Positions 25,982-34,826 are shown, numbered from the stretch's first letter. The stretch: 64,000 bases of DNA from Paraburkholderia sp. CNPSo 3274 (GCF_024206475.1 NZ_JAMBPR010000029.1:1-64000), one strand, 5' to 3'. The notes: a model not told the origin generated them from the letters alone. A program made the numbers and translations.

Positions 25982-27597
25982 GCACCGTGCCTCAGGACAA
26001 AGCCGCGCCGCTCCTCTCGATCGAACACTTGAGCGTGCGCTTTGACGAGACGCTCGTCGTCGATGACGTCTCGCTCGCGATCGGACGAGGCGAGCGCGTG
26101 GCGCTCGTCGGCGAGTCGGGCTCGGGCAAGACCGTCACCGCGCTCGCGGTTCTGCGCCTGCTGCAAGATGCGCAGATCAGCGGCACCATCCGCCTCGACG
26201 GCGACGATCTGCTCGCAAAGAGCGAGCGCGCGATGCGGGGTCTGCGCGGCAACGACGTCGCGATGATCTTCCAGGAGCCGATGACGGCGCTCAATCCGCT
26301 CTACACGATCGGCGAGCAGATCGCGGAAACCATCGTGCTGCACGACGGCGTCTCGAAGAAAGCGGCCTACGAGCAGGCGGTGGGGTTGCTCGAGCGCACG
26401 GGCATTACCGAGGCGCGGCGGCGCGTGTCGAGTTATCCGCATCAGCTCTCGGGCGGCCAGCGCCAGCGTGTGATGATCGCGATGGCCCTCGCGTGCCGTC
26501 CGCGTCTTTTGCTCGCCGACGAGCCGACCACGGCGCTCGATGTGACGATCCGCGGCCAGATCGTCGATCTGCTGCTCGAACTGCAGCGCGAGGAGGCAGC
26601 GCGGCGCGGTATGTCGGTGCTGCTCATCACGCACGACCTGAACCTCGTGCGCCGCTTCGCGCAGCGCGTGGCCGTGATGGAGAAGGGCAGGCTCGTGGAG
26701 TCGGGCAGCATCGAGCAGATTTTCGAGGCGCCGCAACACCCGTACACGCAACGGCTGATCGCGAGCCGGCCCGAGCGCCACGTGCTGCCCGTCCTGCCGA
26801 TCGCGCCGGTTCTCTTGCAGGCGAAGGACGTGATCGTCGACTTCGCAACGAAGCTGCCGGGTTTTCGCGGCTGGTGGCAGAAGGGGCGCTATCGCGCCGT
26901 GAACGACGCGAACATCGCGGTGCGCCAGGGCGAGACGCTCGGCATTGTCGGCGAGTCCGGATCGGGCAAGACGACGCTTGCGATGGCGATGTTGGGGTTG
27001 CAGCGAACGGCAGGCGGTGTCGTCGAGTTCCAGGGGCGGCCGATCGCGAGCTATCGGGGCCGCGACAGGCTTTCGTTGCGCTCGCATCTGCAGGTTGTCT
27101 TTCAGGACCCGTTCAGTTCGCTTTCTCCGCGCCAGACTATCGAGCGCATCGTGGGGGAGGGGCTCGCGCTGCATCGGCCCGATCTTTCCACCGAGGAGCG
27201 GCGCAAGCGCGTCGTCGGCGTGCTGCGCGAAGTGGGCCTCGATCGCACCGCTTTGCAACGATACCCACACGAATTTTCGGGCGGCCAGCGCCAGCGTATC
27301 GCCATTGCCCGCACGCTGGTGCTGGAGCCGCGCGTGATCGTGCTCGACGAACCGACCAGTGCGCTCGACGTTTCGATCCAGCAACAGGTGTTGAGATTGT
27401 TGACGGAGTTGCAGCGCAAGTACAACCTGGGCTACGTGTTCATCAGCCACGACCTGGAGGTGATCGGCGCGATGGCGCACCGGGTGGTGGTGATGCAGAA
27501 CGGAGCGATCGTCGAGTCGGGAGAGGTCGCGAATATCTTCGATAGACCGGCCCATCCTTACACCCGAAAATTGTTGAAAGCTGCATTCGACCGCTAG
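25978..27597 (+). CDS. yejF: peptide ABC transporter ATP-binding protein YejF
   Basis: 539 residues with two fused ABC ATPase domains. Each has Walker A (GESGSGKT, near residues 47 and 326), a signature (LSGGQRQR and FSGGQRQR) and Walker B (LLLADEPTTALDVT; VIVLDEPTSALDVS). It energises YejABE uptake. The GTG at 25978 overlaps the yejE stop codon as GTGA; the longer open frame from 25849 lies entirely inside yejE. The four genes form one tight operon, 21884-27597. Confidence 0.95.
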   Translation: MSTVPQDKAAPLLSIEHLSVRFDETLVVDDVSLAIGRGERVALVGESGSGKTVTALAVLRLLQDAQISGTIRLDGDDLLAKSERAMRGLRGNDVAMIFQEPMTALNPLYTIGEQIAETIVLHDGVSKKAAYEQAVGLLERTGITEARRRVSSYPHQLSGGQRQRVMIAMALACRPRLLLADEPTTALDVTIRGQIVDLLLELQREEAARRGMSVLLITHDLNLVRRFAQRVAVMEKGRLVESGSIEQIFEAPQHPYTQRLIASRPERHVLPVLPIAPVLLQAKDVIVDFATKLPGFRGWWQKGRYRAVNDANIAVRQGETLGIVGESGSGKTTLAMAMLGLQRTAGGVVEFQGRPIASYRGRDRLSLRSHLQVVFQDPFSSLSPRQTIERIVGEGLALHRPDLSTEERRKRVVGVLREVGLDRTALQRYPHEFSGGQRQRIAIARTLVLEPRVIVLDEPTSALDVSIQQQVLRLLTELQRKYNLGYVFISHDLEVIGAMAHRVVVMQNGAIVESGEVANIFDRPAHPYTRKLLKAAFDR

Positions 27598-27676
27598 GCT
27601 TTGGCGGAACTTGAGGGTGAAGTTCGGTGAAATTCACCAATGAGGTGAATATCGCGATTGAATTTTTCTATTTGTT

Positions 27677-27705
27677 TTGACACACAAATACTTACTGGCT
27701 AGTAT
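27677..27705 (+). promoter_or_regulatory. sigma-70 promoter of NlpC/P60 gene
   Basis: TTGACA, a 17-base spacer and TAGTAT, in an AT-rich stretch about 50 bases before the ATG at 27758. It is close to the consensus. Confidence 0.75.
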
Positions 27706-27757
27706 CGTCCAAACTTTTCTACTAACTCCCTGATTTACGGGAAATTTCTACCGACCA

Positions 27758-28468
27758 ATGCAGCACCGATACCTGACCCAGGCTTGCACGCGCGTCGTCG
27801 CCGGGATGTTCATCGGCGTACTGATGGCCGCAGCTCCCGGCGCGTTCGCCGACGAAGTAAGCAGCTTTAACCAGAATGCCTCATTTTCGCCGAGCAACGC
27901 GGCGAATCCGCAGTCCATCCCCGCATTGCAGAACGCACTTCAGAATGCCAACCAGGCGACCCCGGCGGCGGCTCCGGCCCCGACCGAAGGCGGCGCCAAG
28001 GCGTTCCTTTCCGGCATGGCCGGCAAAGCCGGCGACGTCGTTGTTGGCGCACTCAACATGATTGGCGTGCGTTACCGCTGGGGCGGCAACACGCCCGACT
28101 CCGGCCTCGACTGCAGCGGCTTCGTGCGCTACGTGTTCCAGGACACGCTCGGCATGTCGCTGCCGCGCCGCGCCGAGGAAATGAGCCGGGTGGGCGAGAA
28201 GGTCAGCATGAGCAACCTGAAGCCGGGCGACCTCGTGTTCTTCAACACCATGCGCCGCACGTTCTCGCACGTCGGCATCTACATTGGCGACAACAAGTTC
28301 GTGCATTCGCCGTCCACCGGCAGCACGATCCGTGTTGACGACCTCGACGACGGCTACTGGGAAAAGCGCTTCACGGGTGCACGCCGTATCGAAACGTCGT
28401 TCACGCCGGACCAGCAGCAAAACCTCAAGCGCGTGAGCGCACAGTTCGACGGCAACGGCGGCAACTGA
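27758..28468 (+). CDS. NlpC/P60-family cell-wall endopeptidase
   Basis: 236 residues. Probably cleaves stem-peptide bonds in peptidoglycan in the periplasm. Signal peptide ends AFA near residue 31; an Asn/Ala/Pro-rich linker (about 32-88) follows. The catalytic domain has GVRYRWGGNTPDSGLDCSGF with Cys119, His171 in FSHVGIYIG and His183 in FVHSP, the expected triad. ATG at 27758 starts the signal peptide. It has its own promoter and a terminator, so it is monocistronic. The exact bond cut cannot be told from sequence. Confidence 0.88.
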   Translation: MQHRYLTQACTRVVAGMFIGVLMAAAPGAFADEVSSFNQNASFSPSNAANPQSIPALQNALQNANQATPAAAPAPTEGGAKAFLSGMAGKAGDVVVGALNMIGVRYRWGGNTPDSGLDCSGFVRYVFQDTLGMSLPRRAEEMSRVGEKVSMSNLKPGDLVFFNTMRRTFSHVGIYIGDNKFVHSPSTGSTIRVDDLDDGYWEKRFTGARRIETSFTPDQQQNLKRVSAQFDGNGGN

Positions 28469-28487
28469 TCGAGGTTTTATCGTGAAC

Positions 28488-28519
28488 AAAAAGCCTGCTT
28501 GTTGCGAAGCAGGCTTTTT
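28488..28519. terminator. bidirectional terminator after NlpC/P60 gene
   Basis: AAAAAGCCTGCTT and AAGCAGGCTTTTT pair around a six-base loop (GTTGCG). A and T runs on each side let it act for the plus-strand hydrolase and the minus-strand patatin gene, which ends at 28560. Confidence 0.9.
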
Positions 28520-28559
28520 GCGTTTGTGCGCCCGCTTAAAGGGCGCTTGGATCCGGCGA

Positions 28560-29504
28560 TCAGGCCGTCAGGCGCGCCGCGGAGAGCTTGCGTTCGAGTT
28601 CCGGCATGATGCGCGCCGCGGCTTCCTCGCCCGCGAGAATCGCCGCGTTGCGCTGCGTGAAGTCGCTGCTCGACATCGCATTGAGGTTCGGGCAGATCAC
28701 GACGTCGGCGTACTTGTCGAGCTCGTAGGTCTTGATCGTCTGGCCCATGATCGTGAAGGTCTGCATCAGCACGTCGAATTGACTCAGCGTCGAGGCCGTT
28801 TCCGGGCGCGCCGAGATGTCCACGGCGATCACGAAGTCGGCGCCCATCCGACGCGCGAACGAGGCCGGCACGGGGCTCACGAGGCCGCCGTCCACGTATT
28901 CATGGCCCGCAATCTTCACGGGCTCGAAAATCGACGGAATGCTGCACGACGCGCGCACGGCAATGCCTGTGTTGCCGCGCTGGAACAGGATGGGCTGGCC
29001 CGTGCGCAGGTCGGTCGCGACGACACCGAGCGGCTTCGCCATCTTCTCGATGGGGCGGTCGTGCAGCGTGGTGTTCAGATAGTTCTGGAGCGCCACGCCC
29101 TGCAGGAGGCCGCGCGTGCGAAACGGCATCGCCCAGTCGCTGATCGAGGCTTCGTCCATCGTCAGTGCGAGCTTGTTGAGCGCGAAACCGTTCATGCCCG
29201 AGGCGTAAAGCGCCGCGACGACCGAGCCTGCGCTCGTGCCGACCACGAAGTCGACTTGCACGTTGCGCGCTTCGAGCGCCTTGATCACGCCGATATGCGC
29301 GAAGCCGCGGGCCGCGCCGCCGCCGAGCGCGAGGCCCACGCGAATCGGGCGCGTCGGCCTGGCGACGGGCGGCGGGGGCGCGGTGGTGACGGGCGGCGGG
29401 ACGCTGGCGGTCTGCGTGCCCGCGGTCGTGCAGGCGGCAAGGACGGTGGAGGCGGCCGCAAGCGAAAAGTGCCGGCGGCTCAACGAGGGCGATGACTGCT
29501 TCAA
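28560..29504 (-). CDS. patatin-like phospholipase, predicted lipoprotein
   Basis: 314 residues using a TTG start at 29504, which has GGAGA six bases upstream. The leader is MKQSSPSLSRRHFSLAAAST then VLAAC: it has a lipobox (LAAC, Cys25) and a twin-arginine motif SRRHF, so it looks like an exported lipoprotein. A Thr/Pro linker follows. The patatin domain has the oxyanion loop GGGAARG (61-67), the nucleophile GTSAG with Ser91, and the catalytic Asp in YVDGGL. It likely hydrolyses acyl esters of lipids; RssA/YchK-type proteins are related but usually lack a leader. Frames extending to 29612 lack start support. Confidence 0.85.
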   Translation of the reverse strand: MKQSSPSLSRRHFSLAAASTVLAACTTAGTQTASVPPPVTTAPPPPVARPTRPIRVGLALGGGAARGFAHIGVIKALEARNVQVDFVVGTSAGSVVAALYASGMNGFALNKLALTMDEASISDWAMPFRTRGLLQGVALQNYLNTTLHDRPIEKMAKPLGVVATDLRTGQPILFQRGNTGIAVRASCSIPSIFEPVKIAGHEYVDGGLVSPVPASFARRMGADFVIAVDISARPETASTLSQFDVLMQTFTIMGQTIKTYELDKYADVVICPNLNAMSSSDFTQRNAAILAGEEAAARIMPELERKLSAARLTA

Positions 29505-29980
29505 GAAGATTCTCCATGCGGTCCGCGTGCGTGTCCGACAAGCAACGGCGCGGTACCCCGGTCTGCTCGCGCGGGCGGCCGAGTATCTGTGTTTGCGCGC
29601 GCGACGCCGCATCGTAGTGGCGGCGCGCCGACATCATAAGGCAAAGCGCGGTCGGTTTAGCGAGCGTGCATGTAACGCGATGTGTCGGTAGATGACAACG
29701 CGCTCGACGGTTTGCGAGCGCGCGGACGTTTGCATGAGAGAAACGTCGCGCCCGCAGGCGCGCTCCGGGCCTCTCCGTCAGGTCGAAGCGGTGCATGGCG
29801 GGTATAATCCCGTCTCTCATTTTCCGGATTCCCGTTCGTGTGCGCGAGGCTGCGCGCGCCCCGGCGCTCCCGCGCCAGCCGCGCGGGTCGAACGCGCCGC
29901 GAACCCTGGCCGTCCGCCGCCGTCGCTGCTTTTCTCGCCAGCGCCGCGCTCCGGATGGCGTCGCCTTCGAGTAATCGCCC
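29505..29980. other. divergent intergenic region patatin gene/gltX
   Basis: 476 bases with no supportable gene. A TATAAT box at 29803-29808 on the plus strand is a likely -10 for gltX and would give a leader of about 165 bases. The last 150 bases before gltX are very GC-rich. Confidence 0.4.
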
Positions 29981-31402
29981 ATGACTACCTCTGTCGTCCG
30001 TACCCGCTTCGCGCCGAGCCCGACCGGCTTCATCCACCTCGGCAACATCCGTTCCGCGCTTTACCCGTGGGCGTTCGCGCGCCACAACAAGGGCGTCTTC
30101 GTGCTGCGGATCGAAGACACCGACCTCGAGCGTTCGACGTCGGAATCGGTCGATGCGATCCTCGAAGGCATGGATTGGCTCGGCCTGAATTTCGATGAAG
30201 GTCCGTTCTACCAGATGCAGCGCATGGACCGTTATCGCGAAGTGCTCAAGGAGATGCAGGAGCAGGGCCTCGTGTACCCGTGCTACATGTCGACCGAAGA
30301 GCTCGACGCGCTGCGCGAACGCCAGCGTGCCGCCGGCGAGAAGCCGCGCTACGACGGCACGTGGCGCCCGGAGCCGGGCAAGGTACTGCCCACGCCGCCG
30401 GAGGGCGTGCAGCCGGTGCTGCGCTTCCGTAACCCGCTCACGGGCATGGTGGCATGGGACGACGCTGTCAAGGGCCGCGTGGAGATCTCGAACGAAGAGC
30501 TCGACGACCTCGTGATCGCACGCCCGGACGGCACGCCGACCTACAACTTCTGCGTGGTCGTAGACGACCTCGACATGAAGATCACGCACGTGATTCGCGG
30601 CGACGACCACGTGAACAACACGCCGCGCCAGATCAACATCCTGCGCGCGCTCGGCGGCGAGCCACCGGTCTACGCGCACCTGCCTACCGTGCTCAACGAG
30701 CAGGGCGAAAAGATGAGCAAGCGCCACGGCGCGATGAGCGTGATGGGCTATCGCGACGCAGGCTATCTGCCGGAAGCGGTGCTCAACTATCTCGCGCGCC
30801 TCGGCTGGTCGCACGGCGACGCCGAAGTGTTCACGTGCGAGCAGTTCGTGGAGTGGTTCGATCTCGACCACCTGGGCAAGTCGCCCGCACAGTACGACCA
30901 CAACAAGCTCAACTGGCTCAACAACCACTACCTGAAGGAAGTGGACAAAGCGCGCCTCGCAGAGCTCTCGAAGCCGTTCTTCGCCGCGCTCGGCGTGGAC
31001 GAAGCCGCGCTCGCCAAGGGCCCGTCGCTCGAAGGCGTAGTCGCGCTTTTCAAGGACCGTGCGAACACGATCAAGGAGATCGCCGAGAGCGCGATGATGT
31101 TCTATCGCGAGCCGCAGCCGGAAGCCGACGCGCTCGCGCAGCACATCACGGAAGCCGTGCGCCCCGCGCTCGCCGATCTCGCCGCCGCGCTCAAGGGCGC
31201 GGAGTGGACGAAGGAGGGCGTCTCGGCCGCGCTCAAGGCTACGCTCGCCACGCACAAGCTCAAGATGCCGCAGCTCGCGATGCCGGCCCGCTTGCTCGTA
31301 GCGGGTACGACGCATACGCCGTCGGTCGATGCGGTGCTCGTGCTGTTCGGCCGCGATGCGGTGGTGAGCCGCATCGAGAAGGGTATTTCGGCTGCAAAGT
31401 AA
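29981..31402 (+). CDS. gltX: glutamyl-tRNA synthetase
   Basis: 473 residues. Charges tRNA-Glu, and supplies Glu-tRNA for haem synthesis. Class I motifs: FAPSPTGFIHLGNIRSALYP (HIGH box as HLGN) and EKMSKRHGAMSVMGYRDAG (KMSKR). Catalytic-domain segments GDDHVNNTPRQINILRALGG are typical. ATG at 29981. It is followed by a tRNA array that itself contains three tRNA-Glu genes, its substrate. Confidence 0.97.
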   Translation: MTTSVVRTRFAPSPTGFIHLGNIRSALYPWAFARHNKGVFVLRIEDTDLERSTSESVDAILEGMDWLGLNFDEGPFYQMQRMDRYREVLKEMQEQGLVYPCYMSTEELDALRERQRAAGEKPRYDGTWRPEPGKVLPTPPEGVQPVLRFRNPLTGMVAWDDAVKGRVEISNEELDDLVIARPDGTPTYNFCVVVDDLDMKITHVIRGDDHVNNTPRQINILRALGGEPPVYAHLPTVLNEQGEKMSKRHGAMSVMGYRDAGYLPEAVLNYLARLGWSHGDAEVFTCEQFVEWFDLDHLGKSPAQYDHNKLNWLNNHYLKEVDKARLAELSKPFFAALGVDEAALAKGPSLEGVVALFKDRANTIKEIAESAMMFYREPQPEADALAQHITEAVRPALADLAAALKGAEWTKEGVSAALKATLATHKLKMPQLAMPARLLVAGTTHTPSVDAVLVLFGRDAVVSRIEKGISAAK

Positions 31403-31579
31403 ATTTTTTGAAGAATTATTCGCCCGGACCCTAGCGCCCGGGCGGCAGTTCTTGTAGTATTCGGGCTCCGTTGAATACGGAGCGCGAGATGGCAGCAAAT
31501 CTCACGCAAAGAGCCGCAGAATCGGGCAACGATGTTTCAAGGAAACCTCGAAGCGCTTCAAAAAACGATTCAAAAGCTC

Positions 31580-31608
31580 TTGACGAAAGCGAAATTGATG
31601 TTTAAAAT
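31580..31608 (+). promoter_or_regulatory. sigma-70 promoter of the tRNA array
   Basis: TTGACG, 17-base spacer, TAAAAT. It lies 19 bases before the mature tRNA-Ala. A GC-rich discriminator (CTCGC) follows the -10, as in growth-rate-controlled stable-RNA promoters. It probably drives the whole seven-tRNA run. Confidence 0.75.
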
Positions 31609-31626
31609 CTCGCTTCTGTTCTGCAA

Positions 31627-31702
<76 letters not shown>

Positions 31703-31757
31703 ACAGAACGCGTAGTAAGCAGTAGAGTGTGGTAAAGGCATTATCTGAAAAGATCAT

Positions 31758-31833
31758 GTCCCCTTCGTCTAGAGGCCTAGGACATCACCCTTTCACGGTG
31801 AGTACAGGGGTTCGAATCCCCTAGGGGACGCCA
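31758..31833 (+). tRNA. tRNA-Glu (anticodon TTC), copy 1
   Basis: 76 nt including CCA; acceptor GTCCCCT/AGGGGAC and anticodon loop CTTTCAC. Identical in sequence to the copies at 32057 and 32374. Confidence 0.95.
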
Positions 31834-31908
31834 GACATGAGCGTCGTCAATGAGATTGGCGAGGCACCAGGTGGAAATCAACCGACATCCATCTGATTGT
31901 GTCGAACT

Positions 31909-31985
31909 GGAGCGGTAGTTCAGTTGGTTAGAATACCGGCCTGTCACGCCGGGGGTCGCGGGTTCGAGTCCCGTCCGCTCCGCCA
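31909..31985 (+). tRNA. tRNA-Asp (anticodon GTC), copy 1
   Basis: 77 nt including CCA; acceptor GGAGCGG/CCGCTCC and anticodon loop CTGTCAC. Identical in sequence to the copies at 32227 and 32530. An AGCCCG/CGGGCT hairpin with a short T run follows at about 31989-32022. Confidence 0.95.
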
Positions 31986-32056
31986 GATCGAGCCCGTTCA
32001 GAAACTGTGAGCGGGCTTTTTAGTTAAAGTGACGATTACAGGCGCAAGCCCGTGTT

Positions 32057-32132
32057 GTCCCCTTCGTCTAGAGGCCTAGGACATCACCCTTTCACGGTGA
32101 GTACAGGGGTTCGAATCCCCTAGGGGACGCCA
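32057..32132 (+). tRNA. tRNA-Glu (anticodon TTC), copy 2
   Basis: Same 76-nt sequence as copy 1, starting the second Glu-Asp unit. Confidence 0.95.
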
Positions 32133-32226
32133 AATCAAAATGCGGCGCCAAAGAGCAGTGTGGCGACGCCGCCAGCGGGAATCGACCGACGCCCGCTGGT
32201 GTGATGTGAGAAATGAGCAGCAAGCT

Positions 32227-32303
32227 GGAGCGGTAGTTCAGTTGGTTAGAATACCGGCCTGTCACGCCGGGGGTCGCGGGTTCGAGTCCCGTCCGCTCCG
32301 CCA
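32227..32303 (+). tRNA. tRNA-Asp (anticodon GTC), copy 2
   Basis: Same 77-nt sequence as copy 1. The spacer between Glu copy 2 and this gene is nearly identical to the one before Asp copy 3. Confidence 0.95.
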
Positions 32304-32373
32304 GCTTCAAAGCCGTTCCGCAGTTGCTTCGGCAATTGCGAACCGCTGCAGTTCCAAGGCTTATGCCTGTGTT

Positions 32374-32449
32374 GTCCCCTTCGTCTAGAGGCCTAGGACA
32401 TCACCCTTTCACGGTGAGTACAGGGGTTCGAATCCCCTAGGGGACGCCA
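32374..32449 (+). tRNA. tRNA-Glu (anticodon TTC), copy 3
   Basis: Same 76-nt sequence as copies 1 and 2, starting the third Glu-Asp unit. Confidence 0.95.
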
Positions 32450-32529
32450 AATCAAAATGCGGCGCCAAAGCGTAGTATGGCGACGCCGCCAGCGGGAATC
32501 GACCGACGCCCGCCGGTGAGCAGCAAGCT

Positions 32530-32606
32530 GGAGCGGTAGTTCAGTTGGTTAGAATACCGGCCTGTCACGCCGGGGGTCGCGGGTTCGAGTCCCGTCCGCT
32601 CCGCCA
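32530..32606 (+). tRNA. tRNA-Asp (anticodon GTC), copy 3
   Basis: Same 77-nt sequence as copies 1 and 2; last tRNA of the array, followed by a strong terminator. Confidence 0.95.
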
Positions 32607-32611
32607 GAACG

Positions 32612-32648
32612 AAGCCCGTTGGATACGTCCAACGGGCTTTTTCTTTTT
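32612..32648 (+). terminator. rho-independent terminator of the tRNA array
   Basis: AAGCCCGTTGGA, loop TACG, TCCAACGGGCTT, then TTTCTTTTT. It starts six bases after the last tRNA. Confidence 0.9.
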
Positions 32649-32783
32649 CCGCAGACGTTCTCCTACTTCCATCCTCATACTCTCCCTACGCGTCCTTTCG
32701 TTTTGCCGTACGGACAATCTGCGATTGCCGGCGGCCGCGCGTTATCGTAGCGTTGTCGAAACTTCGTTTCCCCGCTTGCCGAC

Positions 32784-33248
32784 ATGTTCGCACCGAACGA
32801 CATTCCGTCGCCGTTTCAGCTGCGCCGCGCCACCATGGACGATTTCGAGTTCGCGGAGACGCTCACGCGCAACAACATGGGTGGCTACTATCTGCGGCAT
32901 CACCTCGTCTGGCGCGGCGATCTCTTTCTGGCGAGTTATCGCGAGTCGGAGAATTTCATCCTCGAACTCGACGGCGAGGCAATTGGCGTGCTGCGCGTGA
33001 CGCAAGAGGGCGACTCGCTGCACATTCGCGACGTGCAGATCGCTCAGGGGTATCGCGGCAATGGCGCAGGCACCTTTTTGCTCGACATCTCGCACCAATG
33101 GGCCCGCGAGCGCGGCCTGCGCGAGTTGCAACTGCGCGTGTTCGTCGATAACCCCGCAGCACGTCTCTATCTGCGCATGGGGTATCGCGTGGCGGGTCCG
33201 AGGCTTGCGCGCCTCGGCTCGATTCGCCACATGACGCGGCTTGTCTGA
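32784..33248 (+). CDS. GNAT-family N-acetyltransferase
   Basis: 154 residues, complete GNAT fold. The acetyl-CoA binding motif A reads IAQGYRGNGAGTFLLDISHQ (Q/R-x-x-G-x-G/A), followed by LRELQLRVFVDNPAARLYLR and GYRVAG, typical of the family. The substrate (amine, protein N-terminus or small molecule) cannot be told. ATG at 32784 begins MFAPNDIPSPFQLRRATMDD. It is convergent with the AraC-type regulator (18-base gap) and may have its own promoter after the tRNA terminator. Confidence 0.85.
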   Translation: MFAPNDIPSPFQLRRATMDDFEFAETLTRNNMGGYYLRHHLVWRGDLFLASYRESENFILELDGEAIGVLRVTQEGDSLHIRDVQIAQGYRGNGAGTFLLDISHQWARERGLRELQLRVFVDNPAARLYLRMGYRVAGPRLARLGSIRHMTRLV

Positions 33249-33266
33249 ACCTGGCCGATCTCCCAC

Positions 33267-34211
33267 TCAACGCGCGTTGTCGTCGCGATGGTCATCGCGC
33301 GCGGCGGCCACGGAATCTTCCGGTTCATCCTCGTCGCGATCGGCCGTGCCGCGCGCGATGAAGGCGCGCGGGCTCTCGCCGAAGGCGCGGCGAAACATCG
33401 CCGAAAACGCGCTCTGGCTCTGGTAGCCGAGTTCCTGCGCCACGACGGCCATCGGGCGTCCCTGATTGAGCAGTGGGATCGCGCGCGCGAGAATCGCCTG
33501 CTGGCGCCACTGCGAAAAGCTCACCCCAAGTTCCTGACGAAAGAGCCGCGCGATCGTGCGCGTGCTCGCGCCTACGTGTGCGGCCCAGTATTCGAGCGAG
33601 CCGGGTCCCGCCGGGTCGGCGATCAGCGCTTCGCACAGCGCGCGCAGGCGCTTTTCCTCGGGCATCGGCACGGCGAGCGGCAGCGGCGCCGAGCGTGTGA
33701 TCTCGTCGAGCGCCAGCGCGCCGAGCAGGCGCTCGCGCGCGGTGGGAATGCCGCGCTCGTCGAGCGCCGCGATCGTCTCGCGCAGGAGGCCTGAGACTTC
33801 GACCACGCGGCACGCGTCGAGGCCGGGCGGAATCACCGATTCGTCTACGTAGAGCGTGCGCAGGAACGCGTCCTCGACGATCGCCACTTCGTGCGTGATG
33901 TGAGGCGGCACCCAGATCGCGCGCGAGGGCGGCACCATCCACGTCGTGCCGGGCGTCGCCATGCGCAGCACGCCGCGCGACGAGTAGGCGAGTTGCGCCC
34001 ACGCGTGCGTATGCTGTGCGATGCACACCCCGGCCGGCATGGGCCGCGAGCGCACGCGGATAGGATGCGTAGGTGTAGGCGCGAACTCGGGCGGGATATC
34101 GACGAGTTCGGCGCGCGGCTGCGCCTCGTTGCGTACGTCGTTGGGTGCGAAGCTGGGTAAATCCTCGGGCATGACGGGCAGGGCGGCGGATTTGGCGAGT
34201 GGCGCACCCAT
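33267..34211 (-). CDS. AraC-family transcriptional regulator
   Basis: 314 residues from the ATG at 34211; an in-frame ATG at 34250 would add 13. The N-terminal half is a cupin-like sensor (AQHTHAWAQLAYSSRGVLRM; WVPPHITHEV). The C-terminal half has two helix-turn-helix motifs: AAHVGASTRTIARLFRQELG and VAQELGYQSQSAFSAMFRRA followed by FGESPRAF. The effector is unknown. TACAAT overlapping the upstream start region might be a -10, in which case translation begins further in (MPEDLPSF). The C-terminus is very acidic. The gene is divergent from the cyclotransferase-like gene. Confidence 0.85.
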   Translation of the reverse strand: MGAPLAKSAALPVMPEDLPSFAPNDVRNEAQPRAELVDIPPEFAPTPTHPIRVRSRPMPAGVCIAQHTHAWAQLAYSSRGVLRMATPGTTWMVPPSRAIWVPPHITHEVAIVEDAFLRTLYVDESVIPPGLDACRVVEVSGLLRETIAALDERGIPTARERLLGALALDEITRSAPLPLAVPMPEEKRLRALCEALIADPAGPGSLEYWAAHVGASTRTIARLFRQELGVSFSQWRQQAILARAIPLLNQGRPMAVVAQELGYQSQSAFSAMFRRAFGESPRAFIARGTADRDEDEPEDSVAAARDDHRDDNAR

Positions 34212-34324
34212 TGTAGACGTCTCGCGTTCGAGGGCTTGGGCCGCACGCATTTATGGCCGGGCATAATGTGGGCGAATCGACAGCGTGCTCGTGTGGCGCG
34301 AGCCGCCTTGAAGGAGAGAAAAGA

Positions 34325-34732
34325 GTGAAATACGTGTTCGTCTACGGCACGCTGCGCGCGGGCGAGATCAACGACATCAACCTCGTGGCGGATCGCAATG
34401 CGATCGCGCGCCCGCGTCACCTCGGTCTCACCACGCTCGCCGGCCGGCTCTTCGACTTCGGCGCCTATCCTGGGATGGTGGCCGGATCGGCGGACGCGCA
34501 ATCGACGGTCGTCGGCGACGTCTATGAAGTCGACGACGCGCTTCTCGCCGTGCTCGACGAAATCGAGCAGGTTTATCCGGGCGTCGACGGTCTCTTCGTT
34601 TCGCAGGAAGTGGATCTCGAGGTACAGGGCGAACGGATCGCTTGCCTCTACTATCCGGTTGCGTCCGCCGCCATCGCAGGACGCCCCGAGATCGCAGGCG
34701 GCGACTGGGTCGCGCATCGGCTCGCGCGCTGA
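34325..34732 (+). CDS. gamma-glutamylcyclotransferase-like (AIG2/YtfP family) protein
   Basis: 135 residues. The signature VFVYGTLRAGEIN at residues 4-16 and the catalytic Glu in VLDEIEQVYPG fit the GGCT-like fold, which cyclises gamma-glutamyl amines or degrades glutathione-type peptides; the substrate here is unknown. The start is GTG at 34325, preceded by GGAGAG and AAAA, a good ribosome-binding site; the longer frame to 34253 crosses the divergent promoter. A terminator follows directly. Confidence 0.8.
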   Translation: MKYVFVYGTLRAGEINDINLVADRNAIARPRHLGLTTLAGRLFDFGAYPGMVAGSADAQSTVVGDVYEVDDALLAVLDEIEQVYPGVDGLFVSQEVDLEVQGERIACLYYPVASAAIAGRPEIAGGDWVAHRLAR

Positions 34733-34761
34733 TCGTTCGAGGCGCGGCGCGTGAAAACACG

Positions 34762-34796
34762 AAGGCCCGGCGGGCTCACACCCGCCGGGCCTTTTT
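34762..34796. terminator. terminator between cyclotransferase-like gene and aceB
   Basis: AAGGCCCGGCGGG, six-base loop, CCCGCCGGGCCTT, then TTTCATC. Very GC-rich 13-bp stem; positioned to end the plus-strand gene and, in reverse, aceB (stop at 34827). Confidence 0.85.
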
Positions 34797-34826
34797 CATC
34801 GGCTATTCGTTAGGCGTGCCGAGCGA

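Larger units (their letters stand above)
31758..32606 (+). repeat. tandemly triplicated tRNA-Glu/tRNA-Asp unit
   Basis: Three direct copies of a roughly 300-bp Glu-spacer-Asp module. Glu starts are 299 and 317 bases apart. Glu-Asp spacers 2 and 3 share long identical stretches (for example GCGACGCCGCCAGCGGGAAT), while spacer 1 is a diverged relative. The tRNAs are identical. Confidence 0.9.

Noticed and set aside
25684..27555. 623-residue minus-strand frame opposite yejE/yejF
   Set aside because: Antisense shadow of two strong ABC genes; no motif.
31758..32606. CRISPR-like array
   Set aside because: The regular repeats are whole tRNA genes with spacers of unequal length, not CRISPR repeats.
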